From assembly GCA_002708905.1 (NCBI GenBank), contig PAPM01000045.1, positions 1-60,778 on the forward strand: a stretch of DNA of 60,778 nucleotides, written 5' to 3'. Of the stretch, positions 7,333-15,866 are shown piece by piece; within the stretch, counting starts at the first letter, position 1; the number at the start of each line of letters is the position of its first letter. The translations under genes and the position numbers were made by a program. Source of the stretch: Pseudomonadales bacterium. GTDB lineage: Bacteria > Pseudomonadota > Gammaproteobacteria > Pseudomonadales > Ketobacteraceae. The notes below the pieces were generated by a model. That model was not told where the DNA came from, did not search any database, and worked only from the letters and a program-made list of their open reading frames with translations.

Positions 7333-7767
7333 ATGAACTTACCGAATAAAGCCGCCCGCAAGCATTTTGTTTTTGAATGCCTGAAAGATTCGGGCGTGAG
7401 TGAAGAAAAAGCACTGAGCGCTTCACGCCTGGTGCCAGATTGCATTCTGGTACATGCCATTGCACATGAAAAACCATTTGATGTGAGGGTGGTGGATACC
7501 GATCACCTGTTTTTCAAGTACGGCGACCATGAGCCCATTATCCTTGGTCACTTGCTGGATTCCGGCTATGTTCGCGCCTACAACTTTTGGTGTGAACTGG
7601 ACTTTATCAACATGACCGCCGAAGAAGCCGCCGAGTATGATTTTGATTGTGTGCTTGGTGATATTGATCGTAGCAAGTGGCAGTACGACTACGCTTGCCT
7701 TACCAATCCGGAATCAGTTTTGACTGTGAACGTAGCTTCCACCCTTCGAGAATTTGCGGGGGTGTAA
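7333..7767 (+). CDS. Unknown acidic protein preceding the capsid gene
   Basis: A 144-aa acidic, soluble protein with no recognised family. It is rich in aromatic and acidic residues in its second half (YNFWCELDFINMTAEEAAEYDFDC). It is separated from the upstream operon by 46 bases and from the capsid gene by 1 base, so it is probably co-translated with the latter. It may be a structural accessory or chaperone, but the sequence gives no proof. Confidence 0.65.
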   Translation: MNLPNKAARKHFVFECLKDSGVSEEKALSASRLVPDCILVHAIAHEKPFDVRVVDTDHLFFKYGDHEPIILGHLLDSGYVRAYNFWCELDFINMTAEEAAEYDFDCVLGDIDRSKWQYDYACLTNPESVLTVNVASTLREFAGV

Positions 7768-7768
7768 G

Positions 7769-9598
7769 GTGGGCGAAATATTACTATACGAAAGCATCAA
7801 GGCAGGAGACGCGGGACCGTTCATTGAAGGCTTAAATGCCATCGAGAAAGGCCAACCCGTTGTGTTACGGATCAACTCCAATGGCGGTGAAGTCTTTGCA
7901 GCCATGGCCATGTATAACGCTCTTGCAAAGCTGGACAATGTTACGATTTATATTGATGGCTTAGCCGCTTCAATGGCGACGGTGATAGCCATGTCGAGCA
8001 AAAGAGTCATTATGTCCAGCAATGCTTTGATGATGATTCATAAGCCTTGGGGAACACCCCAGGGCAATGCTAACGATCTGCTGGAATACGTTGAAATTCT
8101 CGATAAAGCAGAAGCCCAGATGGTCAAAGCATACGTAAGCAAAACGGGACTGCCTGAAAAGCAGATTAAAGAAATGCTGGCAAAGGAAACCTGGCTGGAT
8201 TCCGATGAAGCTCTGAAGCTGGGCTTTATAGATGAAATCAGCGAACCCCACCAGATAGCAGCAAGCATTGATCTTTCAATTTTCAACGAAGTGCCGGAAA
8301 AAATCACCGCAGTTTTCGAAGCCAACAAGCAACGAGTGACCGAGATCAAAAACTTGGTTGCATTCACAAACCTTCCCAGCGACTTCACGGCAAGCCTGAT
8401 CAATGATCCCAGCATTAACGTAGAAGCCGCACGCACAAAAATTTTGAACGAACTTGGAAAAGACACCACCCCTTGTGGTGGAGCTCCAATAATCGAGGTA
8501 ACAGGAATGGAACAGAACCAAAACTTTATCAACGATGCCCGTGACGCCCTGCTGATTCGTGGGGGTGTTGCAATCAAAGACATTTCCACCGGTGCCCGTG
8601 ACATGGCGAAGTATTCTATTGTGAATATCGCTGAACAGTATTTGAAACTGAACGGCACCAACACCCTGGGCCTCAGCAACGATCAGATTATTTCTCAGGC
8701 CTACAATATTCGCGCCAGCCACTCCACCAGCGACTTCCCCAGCTTGTTGGAGAATGTGGCCAGTAAGTCTATGCGGATTGCTTACATGGAAGAACCGGCT
8801 TCCCATATCGCTTGGACCGGTGAAGCTGAAGTTAAAGACTTCAAACAGAACAGTTTGGTTCAGATTTCTGAAGCCCCTGATTTGGAGCTGGTGTTAGAAA
8901 ATGGGGAATACAAACACGGCACCCTTGGCGATCAGGCCGAGAAATTCAGCATTCTGACTTATGGCAAAATGTTCAAGATCAGCCGCCAAGCTTTGATCAA
9001 TGATGATTTGAATGCCTTCACCAGACTGCCCCAAGCTTTTGGACAATCCGCTCGACGCAAAGAAGCGGATCTGGTTTACCAAGTGCTAACCAGTAACCCG
9101 GCTTTATCCGATGGCAAAGCACTGTTCCACACTGACCATAACAACATTGTTGCGGTAACTGGATCACTGACCATTGATGTATTGGGCCAAGCGCGGGCGA
9201 AGATGCGAAAACAGAAAGGCCCTGCAGGCCTTCAGACCTTGAACGTGGTGCCTAAATTCTTGATCGTACCGGCTGCCCTTGAAACCGTGGCAGAACAGCT
9301 GCTGGCCAGCCTGGTGGACCCAAGCAAGAACAACGACACCCCGAACATTGAATTTATCCGCAGCCTGACACTGGTGGTAGATAGCCGCTTGGATGAAGAC
9401 AGCGAAACCAAGTGTTATCTGGCAGCCAGCCCGGGACAGATCGACACTATCACCAAAGTCTATTTGATGGGTGAAGGCCGCCCCTTCATTGAAACCCAGC
9501 AAGGTTGGGAGGTCGATGGTACGTCACTGAAGTGCCGCATGGACTTTGCCGCTGTGCCGGTAGATTTCCGGGGCCTGGTGCAGGTGGATCTGTCTTAA
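7769..9598 (+). CDS. ClpP-like head protease fused to Mu gpT-like major capsid protein
   Basis: A 609-aa fusion. Residues 1-175 form a ClpP-type phage head-maturation protease: INSNGGEV oxyanion strand, nucleophile S68 in GLAASMA, H91 in MMIHKPWG, and the usual KETWLDSDEALKLGFID segment. About residues 180-245 form a helical linker like the scaffold of such fusions. From about residue 247 the sequence matches Mu gpT-like major head subunits (AWTGEAEVKDF, KADLVYQ-type helix, ALFHTDHNN). Start GTG 7769 was chosen because it directly follows the upstream stop and gives a normal ClpP N-terminus. An internal ATG at 8507 with GAGG upstream could give free capsid protein (363 aa). No portal or terminase accompanies it. 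Confidence 0.8.
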   Translation: MGEILLYESIKAGDAGPFIEGLNAIEKGQPVVLRINSNGGEVFAAMAMYNALAKLDNVTIYIDGLAASMATVIAMSSKRVIMSSNALMMIHKPWGTPQGNANDLLEYVEILDKAEAQMVKAYVSKTGLPEKQIKEMLAKETWLDSDEALKLGFIDEISEPHQIAASIDLSIFNEVPEKITAVFEANKQRVTEIKNLVAFTNLPSDFTASLINDPSINVEAARTKILNELGKDTTPCGGAPIIEVTGMEQNQNFINDARDALLIRGGVAIKDISTGARDMAKYSIVNIAEQYLKLNGTNTLGLSNDQIISQAYNIRASHSTSDFPSLLENVASKSMRIAYMEEPASHIAWTGEAEVKDFKQNSLVQISEAPDLELVLENGEYKHGTLGDQAEKFSILTYGKMFKISRQALINDDLNAFTRLPQAFGQSARRKEADLVYQVLTSNPALSDGKALFHTDHNNIVAVTGSLTIDVLGQARAKMRKQKGPAGLQTLNVVPKFLIVPAALETVAEQLLASLVDPSKNNDTPNIEFIRSLTLVVDSRLDEDSETKCYLAASPGQIDTITKVYLMGEGRPFIETQQGWEVDGTSLKCRMDFAAVPVDFRGLVQVDLS

Positions 9599-9608
9599 TG
9601 ATCTCCTA

Positions 9609-9800
9609 CTGAGTGGGCTGGTACAGGCATGCTGGCCCGTGTGCTACTCGGGGTTTGAGTTGGGTTTCTGGTTTCCCTCTTCGGTTGCTCAGACTGCACG
9701 GCACACACTTCTTTCTGCTGAGTGGGTCTACTGGCCCTCGTGTGTTACTCAGGGCTTGGCTGGGGTTGCTCTAGCTGCACGGCACACAATCCTTCCGCTT
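9609..9800 (+). repeat. Imperfect ~100-bp tandem duplication downstream of the capsid gene
   Basis: Two diverged copies begin with CTGAGTGGG at 9609 and 9718. They share CTGGCCC (9632/9731), a CGTGTG word and an identical 14-mer CTGCACGGCACACA (9694/9775). The 9599-10078 stretch has no gene I can firmly support. An open frame 9639-9962 (107 aa, GTG start) crosses the repeats, giving a repeated ARHT-containing peptide, but lacks family features. A 9-bp inverted repeat (CCTTCCAAG, 9849-9857 / 9876-9884) follows. Origin of the duplication is unknown; a packaging site is one possibility. Confidence 0.5.
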
Positions 9801-10032
9801 GATTGGCAATCGGGCATCTACCCCACCACCTGGCAGCGTAGGGCTGCCCCTTCCAAGCGGGAAACAAAAAAGGTACTTGGAAGGTCTCCGCCCACTGAGG
9901 GTATTTCGAACCCCGAACGCTCGCTATTTATGAAAAATTTCAGATTGCCGGTTGCCGTTTAGATGTCCAACCGATTATTCAGTTAAGCTATTGAATATAT
10001 TTGGTTTTTCTCAATCACACACGAACACACTT

Positions 10033-10070
10033 AACAACCAAACCGGAAATAGATGCAGGCTTTGGTTGTT
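10033..10070 (-). terminator. 10-bp inverted repeat downstream of the coiled-coil gene
   Basis: AACAACCAAA at 10033-10042 pairs perfectly with TTTGGTTGTT at 10061-10070 around an 18-base loop. It starts 8 bases past the stop of the minus-strand gene. There is no clear T tract after it on the minus strand, so termination is likely but not certain. Confidence 0.4.
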
Positions 10071-10078
10071 GTATCGGC

Positions 10079-10549
10079 TCAGAAAACAGTTGGAAGTTTC
10101 ATAGAACCTTTATCTGTGCCCATGGGATTTATCGGATACTCAGCTTCACAATTCACACACTTGAAGTTGCCTGAAAAGGTTCTAGTGTCCTGCAGGAACT
10201 GGATTTGCTTTTTATTGAAACAATTAGGGCATGCAAAATGCGCTGGTTCCCCAATGTATTGGTAGACGATTGCGCCACCATCGGTTTTTACCAGCTGGTA
10301 GGGTTGCTTGGTGGTTTCCCACCCTTCAATTTCTTTTAGCTGATTCTTGAGCCTGTTATTTTCCTCCTGAAGAGTGAACAGCTCTTCTCTGGCTGAGAAC
10401 AAAGTGTCCTGAACCTCTCCCAACCTACCCATTATTTCTTGGATTAATGCTTTTGCATCGGCTTCTACCTTCAAGTCATACAACATCTTCAACGCATTCT
10501 TGCCAAGTTTCAGGCCTTCATAAGCTGCAGATATCGAAGCCATATCCAT
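10079..10549 (-). CDS. Coiled-coil plus zinc-ribbon protein, mobile-element cargo
   Basis: A 156-aa protein read against the rest of the element. The start is ATG 10549, with GAGGAA 6 bases upstream, in preference to TTG 10579. An N-terminal helical segment (ISAAYEGLKLGKNALKML) is followed by a coiled coil (LGEVQDTLFSAREELFTLQEENNRLKNQL in two parts), the motif GWETTKQPYQLV, and a zinc ribbon with CPNC and CVNC pairs. I recall this layout from a widespread family of unknown function in phages and islands. Its opposite orientation and position near the end suggest an accessory gene, possibly defence; that is inference. Confidence 0.7.
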   Translation of the reverse strand: MDMASISAAYEGLKLGKNALKMLYDLKVEADAKALIQEIMGRLGEVQDTLFSAREELFTLQEENNRLKNQLKEIEGWETTKQPYQLVKTDGGAIVYQYIGEPAHFACPNCFNKKQIQFLQDTRTFSGNFKCVNCEAEYPINPMGTDKGSMKLPTVF

Positions 10550-10605
10550 AGGTAATTCCTCAGTGGTCAAATTCTTCAAGATGTGATCAAAGCAGGTTTG
10601 AGGTG

Positions 10606-10691
10606 GTTACACAAGTTACCCGGTTACCTGCAGCCGGGTAACCTCTGCAGCCCTTGCGCAATAGGCCTGTTACACGGGTTACCCTGGTTAC
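10606..10691 (+). repeat. Non-coding GTTAC iteron array, candidate replication origin
   Basis: GTTAC starts at 10606, 10615, 10623, 10669, 10678 and 10687, and an inverted copy (GTAAC) at 10638. Runs are spaced 8-9 bases. GGTTACC at 10622 and GGTAACC at 10637 form an inverted pair around CTGCAG-containing DNA. The region lies between the coiled-coil gene and the right integration arm sites and has no supported gene. With a primase and helicase-like protein in the same element, an iteron-type origin is a reasonable inference. Confidence 0.6.
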
Positions 10692-10758
10692 CTTCACAAT
10701 GCATTGAAAGCCGAATCGTTCGAGGATGGAGAGGGGTAATTGCTGGCAAATATAGGTT

Positions 10759-10778
10759 GTTAACCCATTTGTTAACCC
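10759..10778 (+). promoter_or_regulatory. Candidate integrase arm sites, right end
   Basis: GTTAACCC occurs at 10759 and 10771, the same octamer and the same 12-bp spacing as the GTTGACCC/GTTAACCC pair at 453/465 near the left end. The pair lies 58 bp inside the right att repeat. Symmetric placement at both ends fits arm-type integrase binding. Confidence 0.5.
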
Positions 10779-10835
10779 AGGCAAGATTTTTGTATGTTTT
10801 GTGAGTGGGGTATGTTTGTAAGTTGTTGATTTGGC

Positions 10836-10881
10836 TGGTCGGAGTGAGAGGATTCGAACCTCCGACCCCTGCCTCCCGAAG
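10836..10881. repeat. Right attachment-site repeat within tRNA-Pro
   Basis: Identical over 46 bases to 255-300. It forms the 3' 46 bases of the intact tRNA-Pro gene. Identity ends at 10882, in the anticodon loop, the usual crossover region for tRNA-integrating elements. Confidence 0.9.
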
Positions 10882-10912
10882 GCAGTGCTCTACCAAGCTG
10901 AGCTACACTCCG
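10836..10912 (-). tRNA. tRNA-Pro (anticodon CGG)
   Basis: Read on the minus strand, a 77-base tRNA folds well: 7-bp acceptor CGGAGTG/CACTCCG, D arm GCTC/GAGC, anticodon stem CTGCC/GGCAG with loop TTCGGGA (anticodon CGG, proline codon CCG), T arm with TTCGAATCC, discriminator A and an encoded CCA. The 3' 46 bases are supplied by the integrated element, so integration leaves the gene functional. Confidence 0.95.
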
Positions 10913-10926
10913 ACTGAACTGACAGT

Positions 10927-11895
10927 TTAATGATTACGGGCAACCGCCAAATCGCATAGCGCTAACAGGGCTTCTTTATATACGGAATTTTCAATTTCGC
11001 CAAGTGCTTCTTTGGCAAAACGTGCCTGGTCGTTGGCTTTCTCGATGGTGTAGTCAATGGCGCCGCAGCTCCGCACCGCTGCAGTGATCCCATCAATTTG
11101 GTCCAGGCCACCGGTTTGGATCGAGGTCCGAATCATAGCCTGTTCCGCTTCGGTGGCGTGCTGCAAAGCATAAATTAGCGGCAGGGTGGGTTTGCCTTCC
11201 GCCAGATCATCGCCGACATTTTTGCCCATCTCTTCAGCGCTGCCGGTGTAGTCCAGCACATCATCAATCAGTTGGAAGGCCGATCCCAAGTGGTCGGCAT
11301 AGCGGGCAAAGGCCAGCTCCACTGCTTCGGATGGAGCAGCCAGCACGGCACCGGACTGAGCCGAGGCCTCAAACATCTTGGCCGTCTTATAACGAATCAC
11401 TTCCATGTACTGGGCTTCAGTGGTGTCCGGGTTCTTGCAGTTGATCAACTGCAACACTTCCCCTTCTGCAATCAGATTGGTGGCGTTGGAGAGGATCTGC
11501 AAAATGCGCATGTTGCCCACATTCACCACCATCTGAAAGGCGCGGGAGATCAGGAAATCACCCACCAGCACGCTGGGGGCATTGCCCCACACCTCATTGG
11601 CGCTGGGTTTGCCGCGGCGCAGGGAGGACTCGTCCACTACATCATCGTGCAACAGGGTGGCGGTGTGCAGGAACTCCACCACGGCGGCTATTTCCACATG
11701 CTTGTGCCCTTCATACCCCAGGGCTCTGGCGCTCAGCAGGCATACCAGCGGGCGCAAACGCTTGCCGCCGCTGTCAATAATGTAGTTACCGATTTCCTTG
11801 ATAAGCGGTACATGGGTATGTAACTGCTTGAAAATAAAGTCGTTAACCTGTTGAAAGTCGGTTCCGACCGCACCGGAAATGGCTTTAAAATCCAT
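10927..11895 (-). CDS. ispB: Octaprenyl diphosphate synthase
   Basis: Condenses farnesyl diphosphate with isopentenyl diphosphates to make the side chain of ubiquinone. The trans-polyprenyl synthase motifs are present: GGKRLRPLVCLL, the first aspartate-rich motif in LLHDDVVDES and the second in QLIDDVLDYTG. Start ATG 11895 gives 322 aa, the family length; upstream TTG 11925 would add ten residues not typical of the family. It is divergent from rplU-rpmA, the usual arrangement in gammaproteobacteria. The 295-bp gap between them must hold both promoters; no convincing -35/-10 pair stands out. Confidence 0.95.
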   Translation of the reverse strand: MDFKAISGAVGTDFQQVNDFIFKQLHTHVPLIKEIGNYIIDSGGKRLRPLVCLLSARALGYEGHKHVEIAAVVEFLHTATLLHDDVVDESSLRRGKPSANEVWGNAPSVLVGDFLISRAFQMVVNVGNMRILQILSNATNLIAEGEVLQLINCKNPDTTEAQYMEVIRYKTAKMFEASAQSGAVLAAPSEAVELAFARYADHLGSAFQLIDDVLDYTGSAEEMGKNVGDDLAEGKPTLPLIYALQHATEAEQAMIRTSIQTGGLDQIDGITAAVRSCGAIDYTIEKANDQARFAKEALGEIENSVYKEALLALCDLAVARNH

Positions 11896-12190
11896 ACGAA
11901 GAGCAACCTGGACAGGGCGCGACAATCGACCGCACCAAAAAGAACATGAAATTGTCTCGAATGCTATGGCGGGGTCCGGGGGGTGTCAAGCTAAAGACTT
12001 GATTTTGCTTGCTGTAAGGCCGGCCGGTAGGGCTGGAAAAATGAGCTGAGCTTTAGGCTTGCGTGCGTTATCCGATTCCCTTACAATTGCGCCCCCTGTG
12101 ACCTGACGCCAACAAAGCAAGAGCGTCGGTTGGTCAGTCGGAACAAGACACACTATTCTGATGCTTTTGAAGCGGTTGGAGTCAGCAGCT

Positions 12191-12502
12191 ATGTACGCGG
12201 TATTTGTAAGTGGTGGCAAACAGCACCGAGTCGCAGAAGGCGACGTGGTTAAGCTGGAATTATTGGAAGCCGAACCCGGCTCTGCCATCGAGTTTGATCA
12301 AGTTCTATTGGTAGCCAACGGTGACGACGTTAAGATCGGCGCACCTGTTGTAGAAGGCGGTAAAGTGACTGGTGAGGTGGTAACCCACGGTCGTGGTGAG
12401 AAAATCAAGATCATCAAGTTCCGTCGTCGTAAGCACCATCGTAAGCAAATGGGCCATCGTCAGTACTTCACAGAAGTGAAGATCACTGGTATCAGCGCCT
12501 AA
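12191..12502 (+). CDS. rplU: 50S ribosomal protein L21
   Basis: A 103-aa protein with the full L21 pattern: [14 protein letters not shown] start, [10 protein letters not shown], and the basic [19 protein letters not shown] segment that binds 23S rRNA. The ATG at 12191 is chosen over in-frame upstream starts because the family begins MYAV. It is followed 20 bases later by rpmA, forming the common rplU-rpmA operon. Confidence 0.97.
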   Translation: MYAVFVSGGKQHRVAEGDVVKLELLEAEPGSAIEFDQVLLVANGDDVKIGAPVVEGGKVTGEVVTHGRGEKIKIIKFRRRKHHRKQMGHRQYFTEVKITGISA

Positions 12503-12522
12503 GTTAGTTAAGGAGAAGCACA

Positions 12523-12783
12523 ATGGCTCACAAGAAGGCTGGTGGTAGTACCCGTAACGGTCGCGACTCAGAGAGTAAACGCCTTGGTGTTAAGCGCTTT
12601 GGCGGCCAGGTTGTTAAGGCCGGTAATATTATTGTTCGTCAGCGTGGCACTCAGTTCCACCCTGGTCTGAACACTGGCTTGGGCAAAGACCACACTATCT
12701 ATGCGAAGGCCGATGGCGTGGTTAAGTTTGAAGTGAAAGGCCCTAAAAACCGTAAATTCATTTCAATCGAGCCTGTAGCCTAA
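12523..12783 (+). CDS. rpmA: 50S ribosomal protein L27
   Basis: An 86-aa L27 beginning [17 protein letters not shown], whose flexible N-terminus reaches the peptidyl-transferase centre. [18 protein letters not shown] and [14 protein letters not shown] are family signatures. AAGGAGAAG lies before the ATG. There is no N-terminal cleavable extension of the kind found in Firmicutes. A terminator follows at 12813. Confidence 0.97.
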   Translation: MAHKKAGGSTRNGRDSESKRLGVKRFGGQVVKAGNIIVRQRGTQFHPGLNTGLGKDHTIYAKADGVVKFEVKGPKNRKFISIEPVA

Positions 12784-12812
12784 ACGACACTGCTGTCGTC
12801 CAGGATCGCTTA

Positions 12813-14115
<1,303 letters not shown>

Positions 14116-14138
14116 TCGTTCTGGAGCACAAGAATTCT

Positions 14139-15281
14139 ATGTCAGGTGAGGACAGTCAGAAATTGCGGGCTGAAGCCGCGGCAGCCAGGCGCTGGGTGGT
14201 GAAAATCGGCAGCGCCCTGTTGACCAATGACGGTCAGGGTTTGGATAAGGTTGCTATTGCCGGTTGGGTGCAGCAGATCGTGCAGCTGCGCCGGCAAGGA
14301 ATAGAGGTGGTCCTGGTGTCCTCCGGCTCTGTGGCGGAGGGTATGGCGCGTCTGGGTTGGAAGCAGCGTCCGAAAGCCATGCATGACTTGCAGGCGGCCG
14401 CGGCAGTGGGTCAGATGGGGTTGGTGCAAACCTGGGAGCAGTCCTTTCAGGCCCATGGCGTTCATTCCGCCCAGGTGCTGGTTACTCACGATGACCTGTC
14501 TGACCGCACGCGCTATCTTAATGCCCGCAGCACGTTGTTGGCTCTAATTTCCCATGGTGTGGTGCCGGTGGTGAATGAAAACGATACCGTGGTCACCGAT
14601 GAGATCCGGTTTGGTGATAACGATACCCTGGGGGCTTTGATCACCAATCTGGTGGAGGCCGATCTGCTGGTCATTATGACGGACCAGCAGGGGATGTTTG
14701 ATTCTGATCCCCGCACCAATCCGCAAGCTGCTTTGATTTCCCACGCCAGAGCATCCGATCCGGCGCTGGTGGCCATGGCCGGTGGAACCGGGGGCGCTTT
14801 GGGCAAGGGCGGTATGGCCACCAAATTGCGCGCGGCTCAGCTGGCAGCCCGTTCAGGGGCTTCAAGCATTATTGTGGGTGGCCGCTTGCCGGAGGTGTTG
14901 TCCCGAATTTATCAGGCTGAAGCGGTGGGCACTCTGCTGACGGCCGATGAATCCCCTATGGCGGCCCGCAAGCAGTGGTTGGCTGGGCATTTGCAGATGC
15001 GCGGGGTGCTCACCCTTGATGAGGGTGCTGCCAGAGCGGTACGTGAAAGAGGCGTCAGCCTGCTGCCGGTGGGGGTGCGTGATGTGACCGGTAATTTCTC
15101 CCGGGGCGAGATGGTGTCCTGTGTGGGTCCGGATAATCAGCGGGTGGCCTGTGGTTTGGTGAATTACTCGGCGGAAGAGGCGCGCCGCATCATGGGTAAG
15201 AGCTCTGATGCCATTGCTTCCATTCTCGGGTACGCAGATGAGAAAGAGTTGATCCACCGGGACAATATGGTTGTGTTCTGA
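14139..15281 (+). CDS. proB: Glutamate 5-kinase
   Basis: First enzyme of proline synthesis. The amino-acid kinase domain has [33 protein letters not shown] and a [15 protein letters not shown] loop. The C-terminal ~75 residues form a PUA domain ([23 protein letters not shown] in two parts). At 380 aa it is normal length. It follows obgE by 23 bases and is likely co-transcribed with it. The final codons for MVVF and the stop are tandemly repeated downstream (see repeat). Confidence 0.95.
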   Translation: MSGEDSQKLRAEAAAARRWVVKIGSALLTNDGQGLDKVAIAGWVQQIVQLRRQGIEVVLVSSGSVAEGMARLGWKQRPKAMHDLQAAAAVGQMGLVQTWEQSFQAHGVHSAQVLVTHDDLSDRTRYLNARSTLLALISHGVVPVVNENDTVVTDEIRFGDNDTLGALITNLVEADLLVIMTDQQGMFDSDPRTNPQAALISHARASDPALVAMAGGTGGALGKGGMATKLRAAQLAARSGASSIIVGGRLPEVLSRIYQAEAVGTLLTADESPMAARKQWLAGHLQMRGVLTLDEGAARAVRERGVSLLPVGVRDVTGNFSRGEMVSCVGPDNQRVACGLVNYSAEEARRIMGKSSDAIASILGYADEKELIHRDNMVVF

Positions 15282-15311
15282 ATGGTTGTGTTCTGAATGG
15301 TTGTGTTCTGA
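15267..15311 (+). repeat. Perfect 15-bp tandem triplication at the proB stop
   Basis: ATGGTTGTGTTCTGA occurs three times without gaps at 15267, 15282 and 15297. The first copy is the last four codons of proB plus its stop; the other two copies each restate M-V-V-F-stop in the same frame. Replication slippage is the likely origin. Confidence 0.95.
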
Positions 15312-15343
15312 GGCTCCGAATCTTTTTCCGGAAAAACAGGCAT

Positions 15344-15372
15344 AAAAAAACCGGCTCAAAGCCGGTTTTTTT
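15344..15372. terminator. Bidirectional terminator between proB and rpsT
   Basis: A7-CCGGCT-CAA-AGCCGG-T7 is a perfect GC stem flanked by A and T tracts, so it can end transcripts from both proB (plus) and rpsT (minus). Confidence 0.9.
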
Positions 15373-15388
15373 GCATCCGCAGAAGCTC

Positions 15389-15655
15389 TTAAGCCGCCAG
15401 ATCCTTGATCTGAGCGCTCAGGCGGCTCTTGTGGCGAGCGGCCTTGTTCTTGTGGATGATGCCTTTGCTTACCATGCGGTCGATAACAGGCACCGCTTCC
15501 AGGTAGGCTTTCTGGGCATTGTCTTTGTTGCCAGTGGCGATTTCGTTAACCACTTTCTTGATGTATGTGCGAACCATGGAGCGCAGACCGGCATTGTGTC
15601 TGCGACGCTTTTCAGCCTGGCGTGCACGCTTCTTAGCTGATTTGATGTTAGCCAA
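15389..15655 (-). CDS. rpsT: 30S ribosomal protein S20
   Basis: An 88-aa, highly basic helical protein matching S20 throughout ([20 protein letters not shown] start, then [12 protein letters not shown]). The start codon is TTG at 15655, preceded by AAGGAG with a 7-base gap. E. coli rpsT also starts with UUG, which contributes to S20 autoregulation; the same could apply here. It is convergent with proB and has its own promoter at 15812-15840. Confidence 0.97.
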   Translation of the reverse strand: MANIKSAKKRARQAEKRRRHNAGLRSMVRTYIKKVVNEIATGNKDNAQKAYLEAVPVIDRMVSKGIIHKNKAARHKSRLSAQIKDLAA

Positions 15656-15700
15656 GGTCTAGCTCCTTATCTTTACGATAATCAGTATATTGCTGAAACT

Positions 15701-15757
15701 TGAACGTCTAACTTAATTCTGAACGTCTGATTTAATCTTGAACGTCTAATCAGGTTA
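15701..15757 (-). repeat. Three 19-bp repeats in the rpsT leader
   Basis: TGAACGTCT starts at 15701, 15720 and 15739, exactly 19 bp apart. The first two units match at 15 of 19 positions; the third matches over about the first 11. They lie in the untranslated leader between the rpsT promoter and its start codon. Confidence 0.8.
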
Positions 15758-15811
15758 GTAACTTTTTGTCGAATAATCAGACGCAAAGCGACTTGAATTC
15801 GAGGACGCAAG

Positions 15812-15840
15812 ATTATTCCCACCCAGACCCTCACTGTCAA
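15812..15840 (-). promoter_or_regulatory. Sigma-70 promoter of rpsT
   Basis: On the minus strand TTGACA (15840-15835) and AATAAT (15817-15812) are separated by exactly 17 bp. Transcription would start near 15805, giving a leader of about 150 bases before the TTG start of rpsT. Confidence 0.7.
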
Positions 15841-15866
15841 GGCCTCTGGCCTATTTATCTGTAAGG

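Larger units (their letters stand above)
255..10881 (+). mobile_element. Integrated phage-satellite-like element in tRNA-Pro
   Basis: The element is flanked by a perfect 46-bp direct repeat (255-300 and 10836-10881). The right copy is part of an intact tRNA-Pro gene, so the excised circle would be 10581 bp. It encodes a tyrosine integrase next to the left repeat, an AlpA-like regulator, Toprim primase, DUF927 replication protein, a protease-capsid fusion and about seven small unknowns. These genes resemble Gram-negative PICI/P4-like satellites. There is no terminase, portal, tail or lysis gene, so it could not make particles alone. Function as a satellite is inferred from gene content; no helper is visible here. 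Confidence 0.85.

Noticed and set aside
9639-9962. 107-aa plus-strand frame after the capsid gene
   Set aside because: It starts with GTG without a ribosome site, crosses the diverged duplication, and shows no recognisable domain. Kept only as a mention in the repeat entry.
4721-10691. GTTAC arrays as a CRISPR
   Set aside because: Units are only 5-7 bases at 8-9 base spacing with no spacers of uniform length and no cas genes nearby.
10587-10784. Minus-strand open frame encoding VTRVTRVT repeats
   Set aside because: It arises from the GTTAC array read through; it has no ribosome site or other protein-like features, and the repeats make more sense as DNA sites.
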